This document shows positions 6,335-8,222 of a DNA stretch of 8,222 nt, one piece after another. Source of the stretch: Gemmatimonadota bacterium. Its GTDB lineage: Bacteria > Gemmatimonadota > Gemmatimonadetes > Longimicrobiales > Gaopeijiaceae. Location: the NCBI GenBank assembly GCA_003695865.1, contig RFGQ01000049.1:1-8222 (forward strand), read 5' to 3'. The stretch's first letter is position 1. Every line of letters begins with the position of its first letter. The notes under the pieces are model-generated. The model saw only the letters and a program-made list of their open reading frames with translations, did not search any database and was not told the DNA's origin. The position numbers and the translations under genes are program-made.

Positions 6335-7342
6335 ACGGTGCGGAGGCAGGAGCGGGCGGCGCCCGCTGCGGGGCGGGGCGGAGCGGCATGGATCAGGGCG
6401 ACCCTCACGGCGCTCACGGGCGCGGCCCTGGTGACGGCGCCCGGAGGCGTCGGAGGCCAGGGAGGCCCCGAGGCTTCGGCGGGCGACGCCTCCGGCCGCC
6501 CGGCCGCGGTGGTGCGCACGCTGGCGGGGCCCATTCCGGCCGGCACCGGCGGCATGGACGTCGACCGCGACGGTAACGTCTACACGGCCGACTTCGGCGA
6601 GACGCTGGGCGGCCCCCCCGGCACCACGGTCTATCGGATCACGCCCGACGGCCGGGTCGAAGCCTGGGCGACGGGACTGGTCGGGGCCTCGGGCAACGCC
6701 TTCGCGAGCAACGGCGACCTCTTCCAGTCGAACATCCGGGCCGGTGTGGTGAGCCGCATCGCGCCCGACGGCACGGTGCGCACGTTCGCCACCGGCCTCG
6801 CGGCCCCCGTGGGCATCGCGGTGGTCCCGGGCGACACGCTTTTCGTGGCCAACTGCGGCAACCACACCATCGCGCGCGTGGACCCGGACGGCGCCGTCCA
6901 TCCGTTCGCGGCGAGCGAACTGCTACGCTGCCCGAACGGCATCACCCTGGCCTCGGACGGCAACTTCTACGTGGCGAACTTCGGTGACGGGTCGGTCGTG
7001 CGGGTGACCCGCCGGGGCGAGGTGAGCCTGTTCGCGACGCTCCCGGGCGGGAACAACGGGCACATCCTGTTCGGCAACGACCGTCTCTACGTCGTGGCCC
7101 GCCGGGCGAACCAGATCTATGAGCTGGATCTCGAGGGCAACGCCACGCTTCTCGCCGGCACCGGCGAGCGGGGCCTGAAGGACGGCCCCGCGCTCGAGGC
7201 GACGCTCTCGGTCACGAACGACCTGGCGCTGAGTCCCGACGGACGGCGGCTGTACTTCAACGACGTCGGCCAGACGACCGAGCCGCACAACGTGCTCACC
7301 CCGACGGTCGTGCGTTACGTGGAGCTGGCGCCGGGCGGCTGA
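6332..7342 (+). CDS. Probable exported NHL/SMP-30-like beta-propeller protein
   Basis: This 336-aa protein consists of repeated beta-propeller blades. The N-terminus has Arg residues (4, 5, 8, 15) and then a moderately hydrophobic stretch (about 18-37), consistent with a signal peptide or lipid-free export; no lipobox Cys is seen. From about residue 60, units of roughly 40 residues repeat the pattern G(I/M)..D.DGN.YVA(D/N)(F/C)G...V.R...DG.V..FA. Clear examples are GNVYTADFG, GDTLFVANCGNHTIARVDPDG, GNFYVANFGDGSVVRV and SPDGRRLYFNDVG. This is the NHL/SMP-30/gluconolactonase-like signature. The only two Cys (175 and 200) sit in adjacent blades and could form a disulfide outside the cytoplasm. 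Substrate or partner is unknown: such proteins include lactonases as well as purely structural or binding propellers, and I see no definite metal-site set. It follows the guaA pair after 150 nt and is probably a separate transcription unit. Confidence 0.8.
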   Translation: MTVRRQERAAPAAGRGGAAWIRATLTALTGAALVTAPGGVGGQGGPEASAGDASGRPAAVVRTLAGPIPAGTGGMDVDRDGNVYTADFGETLGGPPGTTVYRITPDGRVEAWATGLVGASGNAFASNGDLFQSNIRAGVVSRIAPDGTVRTFATGLAAPVGIAVVPGDTLFVANCGNHTIARVDPDGAVHPFAASELLRCPNGITLASDGNFYVANFGDGSVVRVTRRGEVSLFATLPGGNNGHILFGNDRLYVVARRANQIYELDLEGNATLLAGTGERGLKDGPALEATLSVTNDLALSPDGRRLYFNDVGQTTEPHNVLTPTVVRYVELAPGG

Positions 7343-7345
7343 GCG

Positions 7346-7359
7346 GGCCGCCGTCGGCC
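7346..7359. terminator. Small hairpin after the NHL gene stop
   Basis: GGCCG (7346-7350) and CGGCC (7355-7359) can pair around the loop CCGT, 3 nt after the NHL gene stop. The 9-mer GGCCGCCGT is also tandemly repeated at 7346-7354 and 7356-7364. No T-run follows, so terminator function is only possible. Confidence 0.25.
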
Positions 7360-7400
7360 GCCGTGCCTCGCGCGGCTCCCATGGGCCATCCCTGGTCAGA

Positions 7401-7416
7401 GCCGGCCACCGCCGGC
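7401..7416. terminator. Hairpin in the convergent spacer, possible bidirectional terminator
   Basis: GCCGGC (7401-7406), loop CACC, GCCGGC (7411-7416) form a symmetric 6-bp stem in the 100-nt spacer between the forward NHL gene and the reverse RidA-like gene. The position suits a shared terminator for convergent genes. Neither side has a T-run, so support is weak. Confidence 0.3.
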
Positions 7417-7442
7417 CACGCAACCCGCTCCCCCCGGCCCGA

Positions 7443-7835
7443 TCACGGTTCGGGTAGGATCGCTTCCGCCTCGACCTCGATGAGCATGTCCGGGTCGATG
7501 AGGGCGCGCACCTCGACCATGGTCGTGGCGGGCGGATGGCCCGCGAACATCTCGGCGTGCGCCCGGCCGTACTCGCGCCAGCGGGTGATGTCGGTCACGA
7601 ACATGCGGGTGCGCACGACGTGCTCGAGCCCGGCGCCCAGGTCGGCCAGCGCGGCCCGGATGATCTCGAAGCAGCGCCGGGCCTGCGCGTGCGCGTCGCC
7701 CGGCGCGTGCACGCCGCCCGCCTCGGCGACCGGTGCGGTGCCGGTCACGAAGATGTGGCGTCCGGCTCTGAGCGCGCGGCAGTAGCCGACCTCGCCCTCC
7801 CAGGGGGCTCCGCTGAAGGTTCGCTCGATACGCAC
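7443..7835 (-). CDS. RidA/YjgF-family protein without the classical active-site Arg
   Basis: This 130-aa protein has the length and pattern of the RidA (YjgF/YER057c/UK114) family, whose members form trimers with ligand sites between subunits. Classical RidA hydrolyses reactive enamine/imine intermediates released by PLP enzymes such as threonine dehydratase. Recognisable stretches are GRHIFVTGTAPV (25-36), AQARRCFEIIRAAL (50-63), VVRTRMFVTDI (73-83), MVEVRALIDPDMLIEVEAEAI at the C-terminus. The position equal to Arg105 of E. coli RidA, in PARSCVEV, reads PATTMVEV here, so Arg is replaced by Thr104. Family knowledge says members lacking this Arg do not act as classical imine deaminases, so the activity is uncertain. 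GTG 7835 was chosen because GAGAGGG (7847-7841, reverse strand) lies 5 nt upstream and the N-terminus then fits the family. The open frame runs farther upstream, but with low-complexity Arg/Pro-rich sequence. It is convergent with the NHL gene and divergent from the ClC-like gene. Confidence 0.9.
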   Translation of the reverse strand: MRIERTFSGAPWEGEVGYCRALRAGRHIFVTGTAPVAEAGGVHAPGDAHAQARRCFEIIRAALADLGAGLEHVVRTRMFVTDITRWREYGRAHAEMFAGHPPATTMVEVRALIDPDMLIEVEAEAILPEP

Positions 7836-7940
7836 GGTGTCCCTCTCGTGGAGGCGTCGTCGCCGGGGGGCGGGCCCTTCGGCGCACGCGGTCCGCGGGC
7901 GCTCGTGGGGTGCGGCGCTCGCCGGGCGTCGCCCGGGCAC

Positions 7941-7969
7941 TTCACACGGCCGCCGCCACCGACCACATT
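7941..7969 (+). promoter_or_regulatory. Weak candidate promoter for the ClC-like gene
   Basis: TTCACA (7941-7946) matches the -35 consensus at 5 of 6 bases. CACATT (7964-7969), 17 nt later, matches the -10 at only 3 of 6. It lies in the least G+C-rich part of the spacer, about 100 nt before the TTG start. This is a guess from spacing and position. Confidence 0.2.
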
Positions 7970-7985
7970 CGGGCGCATCCTGTCG

Positions 7986-8033
7986 CCCGGTCCGGGCCCG
8001 CGCAAGCGTGCGTCGGGCCGTCCCGGTCCGGGC
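7986..8033. repeat. Two identical 12-bp palindromic repeats upstream of the ClC-like gene
   Basis: CCCGGTCCGGGC occurs at 7986-7997 and again at 8022-8033, 36 bp apart. The first 11 bases of each form an exact inverted repeat around a central T. Paired identical palindromes before a gene start suggest operator sites, but a G+C-rich background makes such motifs less surprising. Confidence 0.5.
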
Positions 8034-8060
8034 GTCGAGACCGACCACCCACCCGGCACC

Positions 8061-8075
8061 GAGAGGTGCGCTTTG
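8061..8075 (+). promoter_or_regulatory. Shine-Dalgarno supporting the TTG start at 8073
   Basis: GAGAGG (8061-8066) stands 6 nt before TTG 8073, good spacing for initiation. It is the main reason for choosing a TTG start, because no ATG or GTG at a suitable distance precedes the hydrophobic segment. Confidence 0.55.
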
Positions 8076-8222
8076 GGCCCCAGCAGGGAGACACTCCAGC
8101 GATGGCGCCTCGCCGTGCGCCGATCCGAGACCACCGGTCCGGTGGTGGTGGCGGTCGTCATCGGACTGGGTGCGGGTCTGGGCGGCCTGGTGCTCCGCTG
8201 GCTCATCGCGCTGGCACAGCGC
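8073..8222 (+). CDS. Partial gene, probable ClC-family chloride channel/transporter N-terminus
   Basis: Fifty codons are visible before the window ends. After a short basic N-terminus (SRETLQRWRLAVRRSE), a hydrophobic helix begins at about residue 22: GPVVVAVVIGLGAGLGGLVL then RWLIALAQR. A Gly-rich first membrane helix followed by (F/L)RW.I.L.Q resembles the start of bacterial ClC chloride channels or H+/Cl- exchangers, which are integral membrane proteins of about 400-600 aa. This is a family guess from a short N-terminus, and other multi-pass membrane proteins remain possible. The start is TTG with GAGAGG 6 nt upstream; an in-frame GTG at 8115 is an alternative with no clear ribosome binding site. 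It is transcribed away from the RidA-like gene and shares a palindrome-rich upstream region with it. The third palindrome of the CCGG-T-CCGG type (8131-8145) falls within its coding sequence. Confidence 0.6.
   Translation, partial: MGPSRETLQRWRLAVRRSETTGPVVVAVVIGLGAGLGGLVLRWLIALAQR

Larger units (their letters stand above)
7836..8072. other. Divergent intergenic region between RidA-like and ClC-like genes
   Basis: This 237-nt stretch must hold the start signals for both divergent genes. Frames through it translate to Arg/Pro/Gly-rich sequence with no family resemblance, so I treat it as non-coding. It contains three odd palindromes centred on T: 7922-7936 (CCGGGCG-T-CGCCCGG), 7986-7996 and 8022-8032 (both CCCGG-T-CCGGG). 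A possible forward promoter is described separately. On the reverse strand I see no convincing promoter boxes. Confidence 0.55.

Noticed and set aside
7836..8048. Upstream extension of the RidA-like protein to 201 aa
   Set aside because: The extra residues are Arg/Pro/Gly-rich without resemblance to the family, and GTG 7835 has a well-placed Shine-Dalgarno.
1..8222. Search for CRISPR arrays, transposases, tRNA or phage genes suggesting a new defence system
   Set aside because: No regularly spaced repeats, mobile-element proteins or RNA genes were seen. The genes are metabolic or general.

Overview
The window is GC-rich (by eye close to 70% G+C), densely coding bacterial chromosome. There are five complete genes in forward orientation, one complete reverse gene and one partial gene running off the right end. 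Third codon positions are almost always G or C, and GTG or TTG starts are common. The archaeal/eukaryotic-type prolyl-tRNA synthetase, the DAP decarboxylase (DAP-pathway lysine) and the base composition fit a high-GC environmental bacterium. Gemmatimonadota is my tentative guess. Actinobacteria or Deltaproteobacteria-like groups cannot be excluded from sequence reading alone.

Positions 29-6181 hold a tight four-gene forward cluster with gaps of 22, 19 and 4 nt: proS (prolyl-tRNA synthetase), lysA (diaminopimelate decarboxylase), guaA (GMP synthetase of usual bacterial form) and a second, clearly different GMP synthetase. Both GMP synthetases keep the glutaminase Cys and His/Glu, the SGGVDS PP-loop and the IEWE C-terminus. 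The second is about 90 residues longer, entirely through an enlarged C-terminal dimerization region. From memory, this resembles the duplicated dimerization domain of eukaryotic (human-type) GMP synthetase. The genes look co-transcribed, and together they serve protein synthesis, lysine supply and guanine nucleotide supply.

Positions 6182-7342 hold a 150-nt spacer with a G+C-rich hairpin just after the operon, then a gene with a strong Shine-Dalgarno sequence. It encodes a probably exported NHL/SMP-30-like beta-propeller protein. Positions 7343-7442 form a short convergent spacer with two hairpins.

Positions 7443-7835 (reverse) encode a RidA/YjgF-family protein that lacks the Arg of the classical imine deaminase site. 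Positions 7836-8072 are a divergent intergenic region carrying several odd-length G+C palindromes, including an identical 12-mer repeated twice. At 8073 a TTG-started gene begins, probably a ClC-type chloride channel/transporter, and it is cut by the window edge.

The most interesting item is the side-by-side pair of GMP synthetases with different architectures. I saw no mobile element, CRISPR array, tRNA or rRNA.
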